From the NCBI RefSeq assembly GCF_014637085.1, contig NZ_BMEU01000020.1, positions 20,378-84,377 on the forward strand: a stretch of 64,000 bases of DNA, written 5' to 3'. The translations under genes and the position numbers were made by a program. Of the stretch, positions 1 to 10,861 are shown one piece after another (positions within the stretch are counted from its first letter, which is position 1; the number at the start of each line of letters is the position of its first letter). The notes below the pieces were generated by a model that made no database searches, was not told where the DNA came from, and saw only the letters and a program-made list of their open reading frames with translations. The stretch comes from Comamonas phosphati (GTDB taxonomy: Bacteria; Pseudomonadota; Gammaproteobacteria; Burkholderiales; Burkholderiaceae_C).

Positions 1-31
1 GAACGGCCTGCGCTGCAGACCGTGAGAATTT

Positions 32-107
32 TGGTGGGCCCTGAGTGACTCGAACACTCGACCAACGGATTAAGAGTCCGCTGCTCTACCAACTGAGCTA
101 AGAGCCC
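32..107 (-). tRNA. tRNA-Lys (anticodon CUU)
   Basis: Read on the minus strand this 76-base stretch folds as a complete tRNA with an encoded 3' CCA. The 7-bp acceptor stem contains one G-U pair, the D arm is GCTC/GAGC, the anticodon arm is GCGGA/TCCGT and the T arm is GAGTG/CACTC around TTCGAGT. The anticodon loop CTCTTAA gives CTT, which reads AAG lysine codons. A CATAAT -10-like hexamer lies about 33 bases upstream (plus-strand 140-145), but no convincing -35 is visible. Confidence 0.95.
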
Positions 108-213
108 CACGCGATGCCTGCTGCGCAAGCAAGACCAAGATTATGCAGCAAATATTGCTGGCATGCAGGCAAACCCTGTTTTTTTCTTGCGGCTTTTTTG
201 CCTTCGGGCTGCT

Positions 214-246
214 CCCCAAGGGACAAAGGGGGCCCTTCCCTTGGGG
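214..246. repeat. short inverted repeat in the intergenic region
   Basis: CCCCAAGGG (214-222) and CCCTTGGGG (238-246) form a perfect 9-bp hairpin between the tRNA and the dehydrogenase gene. It resembles the GC-rich hairpin repeats scattered between Comamonadaceae genes. It could terminate the minus-strand dehydrogenase transcript, but no U-tract follows directly. Confidence 0.45.
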
Positions 247-283
247 GGCTGCTACACGCGGTGGGTAAGCATGGGGGCTATGT

Positions 284-1165
284 TCATTTCATGCCATTGC
301 GCCTGGCCAGCTCGACGAAGAGGCCGGCCTGGTCCAGGTCGGCCAGACCGTGATCCACACCATCGGCATACAGGCGCTCGAACAGCTCGGTGATGGGCGC
401 CTGGAAACCCAGCTCCCTGGCCGTGGCCATGGCGTTGCGCATGTCCTTGAGCTGCACCGTCATGCGGCCGCGCGGCGCGAAGTCGCGCTGCACCATGCGT
501 TCGCCGTGCACCTGCAGGATGCGGCTGTCGGCAAAGCCGCCCGCGATGGCTTCGCGCACCTTGGCCGGGTCGGCGCCGCCGCGTTCGGCCAGCAGCAGGG
601 CTTCGGCCACGGCGCCGATGGTGATGCCGACGATCATCTGGTTGGCGAGCTTGGCCAGCTGGCCCGCGCCGTGCGGGCCCACGCGCGTGGCGCGGCCCAG
701 GGCGGCGAACACGGGCCGGGCGCGCGCGAAGTCGGCCTCTTCGCCGCCGGCCATGATGGCCAGCGTGCCGGCCTCGGCGCCCAGCGTGCCGCCGGAGACG
801 GGGGCGTCGAGGTGCTGCACGCCCAATGCCCGGAGCTTATCGGCATGCTCGCGCGCCTCGCGCGGCTGGATGGAGGCCATGTCGATGAACAGCGAGCCCT
901 TGGGCATGGCCTCGGCCACGCCCTGGCTGAACAGCACATCGCCCACGATGGCGCCGTTTTCGAGCAGGCTCACGGCAAAATCCACGCCGCGCACGGCATC
1001 TGCCGCGTTGTCGTGGATGGTGGCGCCGTTGACGGCCAGCGGCTCGGCCTTGGCGCGCGTGCGGTTCCAGGCGTGGACTTCATGGCCGGCCCGGGCCAGG
1101 CGGCGCGCCATGGGCAGGCCCATCATGCCGGTGCCCAGAACTGCAATCTTCAAACCTGTGCGCAT
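284..1165 (-). CDS. NAD(P)-dependent beta-hydroxyacid dehydrogenase (3-hydroxyisobutyrate dehydrogenase family)
   Basis: A cytoplasmic oxidoreductase of 293 residues that would oxidise a short beta-hydroxyacid or reduce tartronate semialdehyde; the exact substrate cannot be read from sequence. The N-terminus has the Rossmann motif LGTGMMG followed by the family pattern around residues 10-35. The substrate-binding signature DAPVSGGTLGAEAGTLAIMAGG region lies near residue 120, and the catalytic lysine sits in GAGQLAKLANQ. Length is normal for the family. The start at MRTGLK is chosen over an upstream in-frame ATG because AAGGAG lies 8-9 bases before it. It stands alone, downstream of guaC on the same strand. 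Candidates include glxR, garR and mmsB. Confidence 0.85.
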   Translation of the reverse strand: MRTGLKIAVLGTGMMGLPMARRLARAGHEVHAWNRTRAKAEPLAVNGATIHDNAADAVRGVDFAVSLLENGAIVGDVLFSQGVAEAMPKGSLFIDMASIQPREAREHADKLRALGVQHLDAPVSGGTLGAEAGTLAIMAGGEEADFARARPVFAALGRATRVGPHGAGQLAKLANQMIVGITIGAVAEALLLAERGGADPAKVREAIAGGFADSRILQVHGERMVQRDFAPRGRMTVQLKDMRNAMATARELGFQAPITELFERLYADGVDHGLADLDQAGLFVELARRNGMK

Positions 1166-1257
1166 CTCTTTTTCTCCTTGGAATCGTTCCTGAATGCTAA
1201 GGCCTGGCGGCGGCGGCAATCGCAGGCTGGCAGGCAGGTCACTTGTCTGGAAATGGC

Positions 1258-1279
1258 AAAGGCAGCCGAAGCTGCCTTT
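1258..1279 (-). terminator. hairpin terminator downstream of guaC
   Basis: AAAGGCAGC and GCTGCCTTT form a perfect 9-bp stem that reads with a UUCG tetraloop on the minus strand. It sits just past the guaC stop. The trailing U-rich stretch is short, so termination strength is uncertain. Confidence 0.6.
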
Positions 1280-1301
1280 GTGTTGTTGGGAGAGCGCTGT
1301 C

Positions 1302-2279
1302 TTACATCAGCAGATGCTCGCCCTGGTTGTCGCCGCCCAGGACCACGTAGTTGACCTTGCGGATGTCCATGAGCTTCTTGCCGCCCGCATAGCTGATGGA
1401 GGACTGCACATCCTGCTGCATCTCGGTCAGCGTGTCGGCCAGCTTGCCCTTGACGGGCTCCAGGATGCGCTTGCCTTCGACGTGCTTGTACTCGCCCTTG
1501 TTGAAGTCCGAGGCCGAGCCGTAGTATTCCTTGAATAGCTCGCCATCGACTTCCACGGTCTTGCCGGGCGACTCCTCATGGCCGGCGAACAGCGAGCCGA
1601 CCATGACCATCGTGGCGCCGAAGCGCACGCTCTTCGCGATGTCGCCGTGGCTGCGGATGCCGCCGTCGGCAATGATGGGCTTGGTGGCGACGCGCGCGCA
1701 CCACTTGAGGGCCGACAGCTGCCAGCCGCCCGTGCCGAAGCCGGTCTTGAGCTTGGTGATGCAGACCTTGCCGGGGCCGATACCGACCTTGGTCGCGTCC
1801 GCGCCCCAGTTTTCGAGGTCGATCACGGCTTCGGGCGTGCCCACGTTGCCGGCGATCACGAAGGCCGCGGGGATCTTGGCCTTCAGGTACTGGATCATGT
1901 TCTTCACGCTGTCGGCATGGCCGTGGGCGATGTCGATGGTGATGTATTCGGGGCAGATGCCCTCAAGCACGAAGCGGTCCACCGTGTCGTAGTCGGGCTG
2001 CTTCACGCCCAGCGAGATCGAGGCGAACAGGCCTTTGGCCTGCATGTCCTTGGTGAAGGCCACGTTGTCGATGTCGAAACGGTGCATCACGTAGAAGAAA
2101 CCGGTTTGTGCCAGGAAGGTGCAGATCTTCTCGTCCACCACCGTCTTCATGTTGGCGGGCACGACCGGCAGCTTGAAGCTGCGGTTGCCCAGCTCCACGC
2201 TGGTGTCACATTCCGAGCGGCTTTCCACGCGGCACTTGCGCGGCAGCAGAAGAATGTTGTCGTAGTCGAAGATTTCCAT
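1302..2279 (-). CDS. guaC: GMP reductase
   Basis: Converts GMP to IMP with NADPH and release of ammonia, in purine salvage. The 325-residue protein is a single TIM barrel of the IMPDH/GMPR family without the CBS insert of IMP dehydrogenase. The phosphate and catalytic loop reads [11 protein letters not shown] with the catalytic cysteine at about residue 173, and a later glycine-rich segment has [15 protein letters not shown]. The sequence is of the shorter GuaC type also found in Firmicutes. A weak GGAA precedes the ATG. It appears monocistronic. The 400-bp region upstream holds no recognised purine riboswitch. Confidence 0.95.
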   Translation of the reverse strand: MEIFDYDNILLLPRKCRVESRSECDTSVELGNRSFKLPVVPANMKTVVDEKICTFLAQTGFFYVMHRFDIDNVAFTKDMQAKGLFASISLGVKQPDYDTVDRFVLEGICPEYITIDIAHGHADSVKNMIQYLKAKIPAAFVIAGNVGTPEAVIDLENWGADATKVGIGPGKVCITKLKTGFGTGGWQLSALKWCARVATKPIIADGGIRSHGDIAKSVRFGATMVMVGSLFAGHEESPGKTVEVDGELFKEYYGSASDFNKGEYKHVEGKRILEPVKGKLADTLTEMQQDVQSSISYAGGKKLMDIRKVNYVVLGGDNQGEHLLM

Positions 2280-2369
2280 TTGATTCCAAGCTCCATAAGA
2301 GGTTGCGGCGAACTATTTCGCGGCAATTTCGTGGCAATAAGGCGCTTGGCTTGGAGGCCGGTCTTCGGG

Positions 2370-2388
2370 CCCGGAAGGAAATTCCGGG
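2370..2388. repeat. hairpin in guaC/uvrD intergenic region
   Basis: CCCGGAA and TTCCGGG form a 7-bp stem with a 5-base loop. The 2280-2683 interval is about 400 bp, carries the divergent promoters of guaC and the helicase gene, and shows no other gene. An A-tract, not a U-tract, follows on the plus strand, so this is probably not a terminator. Confidence 0.35.
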
Positions 2389-2566
2389 CGAAAAAAACCG
2401 GACCGCAAGAAACTTGGGCCCGGTGATTGATTCTATACGCCCTCGGCAGCCAGCATGTAGTGCTCGGCGCTTATGGGGTTATATGGAAAATCGTATGAAT
2501 GGAGTGGGTGGATCCTGTTGCTGCGAAAGCAATAGCGGCTAATGATTGATGCATGTTGATCTTGAA

Positions 2567-2583
2567 TTTGAGAGTCTCTCAAA
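2567..2583. promoter_or_regulatory. perfect palindrome upstream of the helicase gene
   Basis: TTTGAGAG-T-CTCTCAAA has perfect 8-bp arms around one central base and lies about 100 bp before the helicase start, in a locally A+T-rich stretch. It has the form of a dimeric regulator operator; no regulator can be assigned. Confidence 0.35.
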
Positions 2584-2683
2584 TGTTTATTTGGCAGGCG
2601 CTGCCTGCTATCGATTTTGATTCCATGCGTGCATTGCCATGCCGGGCCCGAAGTGCATGTGCGCATTTCTACAATGCTGTCCT

Positions 2684-5152
2684 ATGTTCCCCATCGATCT
2701 GCTTGATGCCGTGCCCGAGGGCTCGCCACACCCTTCTTCCTCGCACCTGCTCGCCAACCTCAATCCGGAGCAGCTGGCGGCGGTGACCCTGCCGGCCGGC
2801 CATGCGCTGATCCTGGCCGGCGCCGGCTCGGGCAAGACCCGGGTGCTGACCACGCGCATCGCCTGGCTGCTGCAGACGGGGCAGGCCACGCCGGGCTCCA
2901 TCCTGGCCGTGACCTTCACCAACAAGGCGGCCAAGGAAATGCTGGCCCGCCTGTCGGCCATGTTGCCCTACAACGTGCGCGGCATGTGGATCGGCACCTT
3001 CCACGGCCTGTGCAACCGCCTGCTGCGCGCCCATTACCAGGCCGCCAGGCTGCCGCAGTCCTTCCAGATCCTGGACACGCAGGACCAGCTTTCGGCCATC
3101 AAGCGCCTGTGCAAGCAGTTCAATGTGGACGACGAGCGCTTTCCGCCCAAGCAGCTGATGTACTTCATCGCCGGCTGCAAGGAAGAGGGCATGCGCCCCG
3201 GCGACGTGGTGGCCGGCGACCCGGACACGCGCAAGAAGGTGGAAATCTACCAGCTCTACGAGGAGCAGTGCCAGCGCGAGGGCGTGGTGGACTTCGGCGA
3301 GCTGATGCTGCGCTCCTTCGAGCTGCTGCGCGATGACCAGCACTTGCGCCACCATTACCAGCGGCGCTTCCAGCACATCCTGGTGGACGAGTTCCAGGAC
3401 ACGAACAAGCTGCAGTACCAGTGGCTCAAGCAGCTGGCGGGCAACGAGGTCGGCGGCCGCTATGCGTCGAACTCGAGCGTGATCGCCGTGGGCGACGACG
3501 ACCAGAGCATCTACGCCTTCCGCGGAGCGCGCGTGGGCAACATGGCCGATTTCATCCGCGAGTTCGACGTGCGCCACCAGATCAAGCTGGAGCAGAACTA
3601 CCGCAGCTACAGCAACATCCTGGACTGCGCCAACGCGCTGATCAGCCACAACAGCAACCGCCTGGGCAAGAACCTGCGCACCGCCCAGGGGCCGGGCGAG
3701 CCCGTGCGCATCTACGAAGCGTCATCGGACCTGGCCGAGGCCTCGTGGATGGTGGACGAGATCAGGCAGCTCGTGAAGAACGACGGCTACACGCGCCAGG
3801 AAATCGCCGTGCTCTACCGCAGCAATGCGCAAAGCCGGGCCATCGAATCGGCGCTGTTCAACGCCGCCATCCCCTACCGCGTGTATGGCGGACTGCGCTT
3901 TTTCGAGCGCGCCGAAATCAAGCACGCGCTGGCCTATCTGCGCCTCCTGGAGAATCCGCACGACGACACCAGCTTTCTGCGCGTGGTGAACTTTCCGCCG
4001 CGCGGCATTGGCGCGCGCACCATCGAGGTGTTGCAGGACACGGCGCGCAGCAGCGGCACTTCGCTGAGCGATGCCGTCACGGCCGTGGGCGGTGCGGCCG
4101 GCACCAAATTGCAGGGCTTTGTGGCCAGGATCGACGTGCTGCGCGAGCAGACGCAAGGCAAGACGCTGCGCGAAATCATCGAGACCATGGAAGAGGAAAG
4201 CGGCCTGATCGAGCATTACCGCAACGAGAAGGAAGGCGCGGACCGCATCGAAAACCTGCAGGAACTGGTGACGGCGGCCGAGAGCTTCGTCACTCTGGAA
4301 GGCTTTGGCCGTGACGCGATCGCGCTGCCGCTGGACGAGCAGGAGCGGGCCGGGGCGCTGACGCAATCCGCGGTCAGCCAGGGACTGGACTCGAATGCGC
4401 CGCTGCTCGATGCGCCGCTCAAGCCCCCGGCTGGCACGGCCGCCGCCATGGTCAACGCCGATACGGGAGAGACACTGTCGCCGCTGGCGGCCTTTCTGAC
4501 CCATGCGGCGCTGGAGGCCGGCGACAACCAGGCCCAGGCCGGGCAGGATGCCGTGCAGCTGATGACCGTGCATGCCTCCAAGGGACTGGAATTCGATGCC
4601 GTGTTCATCGGCGGCGTGGAAGAGGGCCTGTTCCCGCACGAGAACGCCATGATGGACCGCGGCGGCCTCGAGGAAGAGCGGCGCCTAGCCTACGTGGCGA
4701 TCACGCGCGCGAGGAAGCGCCTGTACCTGAGCCATTCGCAGACGCGCATGCTGCACGGCCAGACGCGCTACAACGTCAAGAGCCGCTTCTTCGACGAGCT
4801 GCCCGAGGAGGCGCTCAAGTGGATCACCCCCAGGCACGGCGGCTTTGGCAGTTTTGCTCCCAATTCAGGTGCTTATGGTGCTTATGGGGCCAGGGCTGCA
4901 GGCCAGTTTGGCTCGAATTCCGGCTGGGCCGGCAAGTCGGAGGTCTTCGCCAGCCCGCCCGTGCCGGCGCGCAAGGCCGAACCTTCGCACGGGCTGAAGG
5001 CCGGCATGAACGTGTTCCACAACAAGTTCGGCGAAGGCAAGGTGCTGGCCCTGGAAGGCACGGGCGACGATGCGCGTGCCCAGGTCAGCTTCGGCCGCCA
5101 CGGCACGAAGTGGCTGGCGCTGTCCATCGCCAAGCTCACGGTGGTGGATTGA
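2684..5152 (+). CDS. uvrD: ATP-dependent 3'-5' DNA helicase, UvrD/Rep/PcrA type
   Basis: Superfamily 1A helicase of 822 residues that unwinds DNA during repair or replication restart. Walker A (GAGSGKT) is near residue 48. Further helicase motifs are visible as TFTNKAAKEM, the Walker B segment VDEFQDTN, the QSIYAFRGA box, the LEQNYRS box, VQLMTVHASKGLEFD and the C-terminal YVAITRARKRL. The last 50 residues (GMNVFHNKFGEGKVL...) are the Tudor-like domain typical of UvrD and PcrA. The start MFPIDL is chosen because it begins family similarity; an upstream in-frame ATG would add 15 atypical residues. UvrD, PcrA and Rep cannot be separated with certainty here. Confidence 0.9.
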   Translation: MFPIDLLDAVPEGSPHPSSSHLLANLNPEQLAAVTLPAGHALILAGAGSGKTRVLTTRIAWLLQTGQATPGSILAVTFTNKAAKEMLARLSAMLPYNVRGMWIGTFHGLCNRLLRAHYQAARLPQSFQILDTQDQLSAIKRLCKQFNVDDERFPPKQLMYFIAGCKEEGMRPGDVVAGDPDTRKKVEIYQLYEEQCQREGVVDFGELMLRSFELLRDDQHLRHHYQRRFQHILVDEFQDTNKLQYQWLKQLAGNEVGGRYASNSSVIAVGDDDQSIYAFRGARVGNMADFIREFDVRHQIKLEQNYRSYSNILDCANALISHNSNRLGKNLRTAQGPGEPVRIYEASSDLAEASWMVDEIRQLVKNDGYTRQEIAVLYRSNAQSRAIESALFNAAIPYRVYGGLRFFERAEIKHALAYLRLLENPHDDTSFLRVVNFPPRGIGARTIEVLQDTARSSGTSLSDAVTAVGGAAGTKLQGFVARIDVLREQTQGKTLREIIETMEEESGLIEHYRNEKEGADRIENLQELVTAAESFVTLEGFGRDAIALPLDEQERAGALTQSAVSQGLDSNAPLLDAPLKPPAGTAAAMVNADTGETLSPLAAFLTHAALEAGDNQAQAGQDAVQLMTVHASKGLEFDAVFIGGVEEGLFPHENAMMDRGGLEEERRLAYVAITRARKRLYLSHSQTRMLHGQTRYNVKSRFFDELPEEALKWITPRHGGFGSFAPNSGAYGAYGARAAGQFGSNSGWAGKSEVFASPPVPARKAEPSHGLKAGMNVFHNKFGEGKVLALEGTGDDARAQVSFGRHGTKWLALSIAKLTVVD

Positions 5153-5155
5153 GCG

Positions 5156-5195
5156 GCTGTTGCATGTTGCATGCTGCTGCGCCATCTGCAACAGC
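5156..5195. promoter_or_regulatory. inverted repeat, candidate activator site upstream of the aldehyde dehydrogenase gene
   Basis: GCTGTTGCA (5156-5164) and TGCAACAGC (5187-5195) are perfect 9-bp inverted arms 22 bases apart. They lie 75-115 bp upstream of the sigma-54 promoter candidate at 5269, which is where an enhancer-binding activator normally sits. Confidence 0.45.
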
Positions 5196-5197
5196 AA

Positions 5198-5214
5198 TGC
5201 TCCAGATTGGCACA
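5198..5214 (+). promoter_or_regulatory. repeated motif TGCTCCAGATTGGCACA, candidate enhancer site
   Basis: This 17-mer recurs with a single mismatch at 10862-10878 upstream of the beta-propeller gene. A looser version occurs in reverse at about 15083-15099, upstream of the alcohol dehydrogenase. Its recurrence within one gene block suggests binding by a shared regulator. Confidence 0.4.
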
Positions 5215-5268
5215 GCAGCAGGCTGCTTTGGCGCGCGCTTGCTGCAGGTGCACCGACCTGCGCTGACC

Positions 5269-5284
5269 TGGCACGAAGTTTGTA
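5269..5284 (+). promoter_or_regulatory. sigma-54 promoter candidate for the aldehyde dehydrogenase gene
   Basis: TGGCACG-AAGT-TTGTA matches the consensus TGGCACG-N4-TTGCW at every position except the final C, with correct GG-N10 spacing. Transcription would start near 5295, giving a 44-base leader before the ATG at 5339. Confidence 0.6.
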
Positions 5285-5338
5285 TATCCATGGGTAGCCG
5301 GCTCATTCGCATGCCGGTACAGCCATCAGGAGACAACC

Positions 5339-6865
5339 ATGGACATGTTCGAACTCAAGCGCTTCAACATCGATATCGCCTACCCCTACAAGCAGCAGTA
5401 TGACAACTTCATCGGCGGTAAATGGGTTGCGCCGCAGGCGGGTCGCTACTTCGACAATGTCTCGCCAATCACGGGCAAGCCGTTTTGCAAGGTGGCGCAG
5501 TCCGATGCCAATGACGTGAACCTGGCCCTGGACGCGGCCCATGCGGCCCAGGACAAATGGGGCGCAACCCCGGTGGCCGAGCGCGCCAACATTCTGCTCA
5601 GGATCGCCGACCGCATGGAGCAGAACCTGGAGCTGCTGGCGATCGCCGAGACCATCGACAACGGCAAGCCGCTGCGCGAGACCATGGCCGCCGACATTCC
5701 GCTGGCCATTGACCATTTCCGCTATTTCGCGGGCTGCATCCGTGCCCAGGAAGGCGGCATCTCCGAGATCGATGCCAATACCGTGGCCTACCACTTCCAT
5801 GAGCCCATCGGCGTGGTGGGGCAGATCATTCCCTGGAACTTCCCCATCCTCATGGCCTGCTGGAAGCTGCCGCCCGCGCTGGCCGCTGGCTGCTGCGTGG
5901 TGATGAAGCCTGCCGAGCAGACACCGGCCTCCATCATGGTGCTGATGGAGTTGATCGCCGACCTGCTGCCCCCCGGGGTGGTCAACGTGGTCAACGGCTT
6001 CGGCAAGGAGGCAGGCGAGGCTCTGGCCACCAGCAAGCGCATCACCAAGATCGCCTTTACCGGCTCCACGGCAGTAGGTCAGCGCATTCTGCACGCAGCC
6101 GCGGACAGCCTGATCCCCTCGACGGTGGAGCTGGGCGGCAAGAGCCCCAACATCTTCTTTGCCGACGTGATGGATGCCGATGACGAATTCCTCGACAAGG
6201 TCATGGAAGGTTTTTCCATGTTCGCGCTCAACCAGGGTGAGGTCTGCACCTGTCCCTCGCGCATCCTGATTCAGGAGTCGGTCTATGACCGCTTCATCGA
6301 GCGCGCCGTCAAGCGCGTGCAGTCCATGAAGCAGGGCCATCCGCTGGACAAGAGCACCATGGTGGGCGCGCAGGTGTCGCAGGCACAGCTCGAGCGCATC
6401 CTGGGCTATATCGACGTGGGCCGCCAGGAAGGCGCCGAATGCCTGACCGGCGGCGAGCGCCATCGCCCCGGCAGCGAAATTGACGACGGCTTCTTCATCA
6501 AGCCCACGCTGCTGTTTGGCCAGAACAATATGCGCGTGTTCCAGGAGGAAATCTTCGGCCCCGTGGCTTCGGTGACCACCTTCAAGACCATGGAAGACGC
6601 GATTCGCATCGCCAACGACAGCGAGTACGGTCTGGGTGCCGGCGTGTGGAGCCGCAACGGCACCACGGCCTACCAGATGGGCCGCGCCGTCAAGGCCGGA
6701 CGCGTATGGACCAATTGCTACCACCTGTACCCCGCGCATGCAGCCTTTGGCGGCTACAAGAAATCGGGTATTGGCCGCGAGAACCACAAATCGGCGCTGT
6801 CCAACTACCAGCAGACCAAGAACTTGCTGGTCAGCTACAGCCCCAAGGCGCTGGGGTTCTTCTAA
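5339..6865 (+). CDS. NAD-dependent aldehyde dehydrogenase (ExaC/AcoD type)
   Basis: Oxidises acetaldehyde or another short aldehyde to the acid in the cytoplasm, the step after periplasmic alcohol oxidation. It is a full-length 508-residue aldehyde dehydrogenase. The NAD-binding PWNFP motif is near residue 165, the general-base glutamate is E264 in VELGGKS, and the catalytic cysteine is C303 in [10 protein letters not shown]. The wide E-C spacing and the C-terminal [14 protein letters not shown] segment are characteristic of the acetaldehyde enzymes ExaC and AcoD. GGAG lies just before the ATG. A sigma-54 promoter candidate upstream fits control by the activator encoded at 8274, linking it to the PQQ alcohol dehydrogenase. 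Confidence 0.92.
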   Translation: MDMFELKRFNIDIAYPYKQQYDNFIGGKWVAPQAGRYFDNVSPITGKPFCKVAQSDANDVNLALDAAHAAQDKWGATPVAERANILLRIADRMEQNLELLAIAETIDNGKPLRETMAADIPLAIDHFRYFAGCIRAQEGGISEIDANTVAYHFHEPIGVVGQIIPWNFPILMACWKLPPALAAGCCVVMKPAEQTPASIMVLMELIADLLPPGVVNVVNGFGKEAGEALATSKRITKIAFTGSTAVGQRILHAAADSLIPSTVELGGKSPNIFFADVMDADDEFLDKVMEGFSMFALNQGEVCTCPSRILIQESVYDRFIERAVKRVQSMKQGHPLDKSTMVGAQVSQAQLERILGYIDVGRQEGAECLTGGERHRPGSEIDDGFFIKPTLLFGQNNMRVFQEEIFGPVASVTTFKTMEDAIRIANDSEYGLGAGVWSRNGTTAYQMGRAVKAGRVWTNCYHLYPAHAAFGGYKKSGIGRENHKSALSNYQQTKNLLVSYSPKALGFF

Positions 6866-6871
6866 AACACA

Positions 6872-6985
6872 CCCTGAGGCGCTACGCGTCTTCCCCTGCT
6901 CGCACCTTGCTTACGCAAAGTGGGCAGGGGGACGACAGCGCAGCGTAAGGGGCAGCCCTTGCTTGCTGTCTTGCCCATGCTGATG
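6872..6985. repeat. Comamonadaceae-type GC-rich intergenic repeat, copy 1
   Basis: This interval shares the order of blocks AACAC-CCCTG, TTGCTACGC-like, GGGGGA-GG, ACG-CAG and GGGGC-GCCCT-GCTTG with the interval at 7424-7520. Both lie directly downstream of a gene and contain complementary segments able to fold. They are repeats and not coding. Confidence 0.5.
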
Positions 6986-6999
6986 TGCCTGCGTAATGG

Positions 7000-7413
7000 A
7001 TGGCTGCGATGACCGATTGCTCTTTGATGGCCCTCAAGCCCTGGCTCGAAGCCCAGCCCTTCTTTGTGCTGGGTTCGGCCAGCGGGGTGGGGGATTGCGA
7101 CAGCTCCTACAGGGGGCGGCAGACGGAAGGCGGGGCCGAGCCTTTACTGCGGGTGGAAGGCGATGCGCGGCTGGTCTTTCCCGACTATCCGGGCAACAAC
7201 CTGTTCAACAGCATCGGCAACCTGCTCGAACACCCGCAGCTTTCGCTGCTGTTCGTCGATTTTGCGCAGCAGTCCACGGTGCTGCTGCAAGGTCAGGTGC
7301 AGCTGGCGGGACCCGATGCCGCATGGCCTCGGGCCCTGCGCACCATTGCGGTGGAAGTAGCGCAGGTGCGGCGCATGCCGGTGGCGGGGCTGCCGCATCT
7401 GGTACTGGGTTGA
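7000..7413 (+). CDS. small PPOX-class (pyridoxamine 5'-phosphate oxidase-fold) flavin-binding protein
   Basis: A 137-residue protein with the split-barrel FMN-binding signature LVFPDYPGNNLFNSIGNLL at about residues 58-76, followed by LSLLFVDFAQQSTVLLQG. This pattern is seen in pyridoxamine-phosphate-oxidase-like proteins that bind flavin or haem. It is shorter than the usual 180-200 residues because the N-terminal helical part is lacking. The start is uncertain: no clear Shine-Dalgarno is present, and ATG 7009 is equally possible. It sits between the aldehyde dehydrogenase and a second PPOX-like gene. Substrate unknown. Confidence 0.65.
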   Translation: MAAMTDCSLMALKPWLEAQPFFVLGSASGVGDCDSSYRGRQTEGGAEPLLRVEGDARLVFPDYPGNNLFNSIGNLLEHPQLSLLFVDFAQQSTVLLQGQVQLAGPDAAWPRALRTIAVEVAQVRRMPVAGLPHLVLG

Positions 7414-7423
7414 ACACGCCCTG

Positions 7424-7520
7424 TGGTGCTTGGCGCTTTCCTCCCCGCGCCCGCATTGCTACGCGTAGGGGGAAGGGGAACGCAGCCCTCGCTGCGGGGC
7501 GGCCCTGGCTTGGGGCGCCA
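7424..7520. repeat. Comamonadaceae-type GC-rich intergenic repeat, copy 2
   Basis: Contains CCCTCGCTGCGGGGCGGCCC and TACGCGTAGGGGGAAGGGG and parallels the copy at 6872-6985 block by block. It separates the two PPOX-like genes. Confidence 0.5.
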
Positions 7521-7540
7521 GTTTCATGCAAGGAGCATCC

Positions 7541-8080
7541 ATGCGCATCATTCTGGAAGATCCCTACGAACGCGACATCTTCCATGGGGGTGAGCGCGAG
7601 GCGCAGCGGCGCTTTGGCGTGGAGGCCGAGGCGCGCGAGATGAAAGGCAGCATTGGCGACCAACTGAGTGCCGGCAATGCCGGCTTCATCGCCAGCCAGC
7701 CATTTTGCTTTGTCAGTGTGCGCGAAGACAGCGGTGCCATTCACACCCAGATACTGGCCTGCGTCACTACGGCGCAGGGCACTTACCCGCTGGTGGCGTT
7801 TGGCGATGCCCGGCAGTTTTTCTTTCTGCTGTCGCAGGCCGAAGGCGAACGCCTGCTGGAGCGCGCGGAGCGGGTGTGTTGCAAGGTCGGGATGATTTTT
7901 GTGGATTTTGCACGGCGTGCGCGACTGCGGATCAATGGCCGGCTGCAGCAGGCCGGGGAGCAGGCCCTGCCGGGCTTTCAATGCCCGCCGCTGCATCACC
8001 TGATGCAAGTGCATGTGGAGCAGGTCTATGCCAACTGCCAGGCCCGCATCGTCCGTCTCCAGCAGAACCGGCCCGGCTGA
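7541..8080 (+). CDS. second PPOX-class flavin-binding-fold protein
   Basis: A 179-residue soluble protein. The central part VGMIFVDFARRARLRINGRL (about residues 110-130) and the C-terminal VHVEQVYANCQARI match the second half of PPOX-class split-barrel proteins. The FMN-loop motif PGNN, present in the preceding gene, is absent here. AAGGAG precedes the ATG chosen at 7541, which is preferred to the in-frame ATG at 7526. The neighbouring pair may work as a heterodimer or be independent paralogues. Function unknown; a redox or flavin role in the alcohol block is inference. Confidence 0.6.
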   Translation: MRIILEDPYERDIFHGGEREAQRRFGVEAEAREMKGSIGDQLSAGNAGFIASQPFCFVSVREDSGAIHTQILACVTTAQGTYPLVAFGDARQFFFLLSQAEGERLLERAERVCCKVGMIFVDFARRARLRINGRLQQAGEQALPGFQCPPLHHLMQVHVEQVYANCQARIVRLQQNRPG

Positions 8081-8273
8081 CGGGTTGGTGCAGGGCGCTC
8101 ATGGGGAAGATGGCGGTCTGTTTCCTGGTGGCACCGGGATATCCATGTTGCTGGGAGGCTCCCGTCTCGGGAGAATCCGGGCAGAAAAATCAGGCCTTCT
8201 GCATGGAAGGGCAGACAGATCTCGAACGGTCGGCCGCGTGCTGGATACGTCGCCACCAGTCTCTGGAGACCCT

Positions 8274-10289
<2,016 letters not shown>

Positions 10290-10325
10290 GGCCTGCCAAC
10301 AGGCCGTCGCGACAGGAGGCTTTCC

Positions 10326-10850
10326 GTGCAACCGGCCCGATACGACCGTTTTTCCGTTGTCCTGCATTGGCTCATGGCCGTGCTGATCATGGGGCAGGTT
10401 GCCCTGGGCCTGTGGATGATCGGCCTGCCCAAGGACGGCAGCAGCCTGCGCGCCTCCTGGTTCAACGTGCACAAGTCATGGGGCATGGTGTTGGGCCTGC
10501 TCGTCGTGCTGCGCCTGGCCTGGGCGCTGCTGCGACCGCGCGTGGCCGCCCTGCCCCAGGCGCGCCACCTGCGGCTGGCCGCCAGCGGTGCGCACCGGTT
10601 GCTGTATGCGCTGATGCTGGCGGTGCCGCTGTCGGGTCTCTTCGGCTCGGTGTTTTCGGGCTACCCGATCCGCTTCTTCGGCATGCAGCTGCCCAAGATC
10701 GCCGGGCGCTGGGACGCCGCCAAGGAGCTGCTCAGCGGCGTGCACCAGGTGTCGGCGCTGGCCCTGGTGCTGCTCATCGCGCTGCATGTGCTGGCCTTCC
10801 TGTACCACCAGCTCGTTTTGAAGGACGCTTTGCTGCAGCGCATGCGCTGA
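10326..10850 (+). CDS. cytochrome b561-type membrane protein
   Basis: A 174-residue integral membrane protein with four hydrophobic helices and the histidines expected for two b-type haems (RFSVVLHWLMAV, FNVHKSWGMV, GAHRLLYALM, GVHQVSALALVLLIALHVLAFLYH). It would pass electrons between the periplasm and the quinone pool. The start is GTG, supported by ACAGGAGG eight bases upstream. It lies 36 bp after the activator gene and leads into the quinoprotein accessory genes, so it may act in electron transfer from the PQQ system. Confidence 0.88.
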   Translation: MQPARYDRFSVVLHWLMAVLIMGQVALGLWMIGLPKDGSSLRASWFNVHKSWGMVLGLLVVLRLAWALLRPRVAALPQARHLRLAASGAHRLLYALMLAVPLSGLFGSVFSGYPIRFFGMQLPKIAGRWDAAKELLSGVHQVSALALVLLIALHVLAFLYHQLVLKDALLQRMR

Positions 10851-10861
10851 GCCCGCGTCCT

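Noticed and set aside
2280-2683. Purine or other riboswitch in front of guaC
   Set aside because: Hairpins are present, but none of the conserved purine-aptamer loop sequences can be found on either strand.
5208-5224. Second sigma-54-like element at TTGGCACAGCAGCAGG
   Set aside because: The -12 GC is missing at the correct ten-base spacing, and it overlaps the proposed enhancer motif. The element at 5269 fits better.
8013-8273. N-terminal extension of the AcoR-like activator by 87 codons
   Set aside because: The extra residues have no GAF-family similarity. A good ribosome site stands before ATG 8274.
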